The translations under genes were made by a program, and so were the position numbers. 64,000 nucleotides of DNA, taken from contig CAWKAN010000019.1 of the NCBI GenBank assembly GCA_963847615.1, forward strand, positions 367,531 to 431,530, read 5' to 3'. The DNA is from Palsa-883 sp963847615 (GTDB lineage: Bacteria > Pseudomonadota > Alphaproteobacteria > Acetobacterales > Acetobacteraceae). The notes below the pieces were generated by a model, which was given only the letters and a program-made list of their open reading frames with translations, was not told where the DNA came from and searched no databases. This document shows positions 63,707 to 64,000 of the stretch, in pieces (the first letter of the stretch is position 1; each line of letters opens with the position of its first letter).

Positions 63707-64000
63707 ATGTTTTTGAGACTTCATGTGCTCAGGCTGATCGTCTTCTGCTTTGTCGGTGTGACTGTCTCCGTCGGGATGGGGCATGCCGCCGAGACATACC
63801 GCAACGCGGACTACGGCTTCTCAGTGGCGGTGCCAACGGGTGTCAAGCTATGCACGGACCCGCCTCCAAACCCGGACCACGGTGCAGGGTTGCTCCTGAA
63901 TCCGTCGATCTCGTGCGAAGCGCTGCCAGATGCCGAACCGAGTATCGATGTGAATGCAGGGTTTAATTCGATCGAGAAGCAAAATCTTGAAGAACTGAAG
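63707..64000 (+). CDS. Small exported protein, copy 2 (3' partial)
   Basis: 98 codons to the window end, from ATG 63707 with AGGAG about 9 nt upstream. The signal peptide is nearly identical to copy 1 (RLHVLRLIVFCFVGVTVSVG then MGHAAE). The mature part diverges: YGFSVAVPTGVKLCTDPPPN, SISCEALPDAEPSIDVNAGF. The greater difference in the mature part than in the signal peptide would fit diversification of an immunity protein with its partner's variable tail. Confidence 0.72.
   Translation, partial: MFLRLHVLRLIVFCFVGVTVSVGMGHAAETYRNADYGFSVAVPTGVKLCTDPPPNPDHGAGLLLNPSISCEALPDAEPSIDVNAGFNSIEKQNLEELK

Overview
The window is high-GC (about 70%) chromosomal DNA of an alphaproteobacterium, most likely Acetobacteraceae/Rhodospirillales. 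That inference rests on the rpsT-dnaA-dnaN-recF-gyrB cluster, an iscR/desulfurase/ferredoxin/mnmA operon with cysE, CobS/CobT cobaltochelatase subunits, a prmC-DUF4167 neighbourhood, and long GGGGC..GCCCC palindromes between genes.

Layout. 1-10.4 kb is one end of an integrated phage-like element: DUF3987 primase/helicase-like protein, large terminase, HNH nuclease, RHH protein, DUF2213 protease/scaffold-like protein and several tiny genes joined by 4-nt overlaps. It stops at the 3' end of a tRNA-Met(CAT) gene (10683-10757), the probable attachment site. No portal, major capsid, tail or integrase gene is visible. 10.7-16.1 kb (minus strand) is a sulfur/Fe-S operon: cysE, iscR, two cysteine desulfurases, a 2Fe-2S ferredoxin and mnmA. 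16.4-22.7 kb carries an alpha/beta hydrolase and a four-gene peptide/glutathione-type ABC importer. 23.1-31.1 kb holds alaS, a RelE-like toxin-antitoxin pair, a single-chain Type IIG-like restriction-modification enzyme and an unknown repeat-tailed protein. 31.5-41.6 kb holds a split PAS/chemoreceptor pair, hisS, prfA-prmC, a DUF4167 protein, a NUDIX hydrolase and an Atm1-type ABC exporter. 41.9-51.2 kb is the replication cluster gyrB-recF-dnaN-dnaA-rpsT, with an AAA ATPase + DUF4276 pair inserted between recF and dnaN. 51.5-56.1 kb has a phosphate acyltransferase, a FitA/VapC-type toxin-antitoxin pair and cobT-cobS. 56.1-58.5 kb is non-coding and repeat-rich. 58.5-64 kb is a tandem duplication of a peptidoglycan-hydrolase-like gene plus a small exported protein. 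Each hydrolase copy is broken by a different IS (IS30-type, IS3-type).

Most interesting. (1) The duplicated hydrolase/exported-protein pairs look like effector-immunity modules. (2) The AAA + DUF4276 pair inside the dnaA-gyrB cluster resembles OLD/PARIS-type ATPase-TOPRIM defence systems. (3) A family of long palindromes varies in sequence between copies while keeping self-complementarity. (4) A five-unit ~107-bp tandem array contains a conserved hairpin and is not coding.

Caution. Many housekeeping genes (iscR, both ABC importer subunit genes, alaS, hisS, the NUDIX gene, atm1-like, gyrB, dnaN, cobT) are frameshifted, and dnaA has an in-frame stop. Nearly all frameshifts are repaired by deleting one or two bases, and most gene lengths modulo 3 agree with the number of extra bases. 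This points to sequence error rather than gene decay; those genes are reported with merged coordinates.
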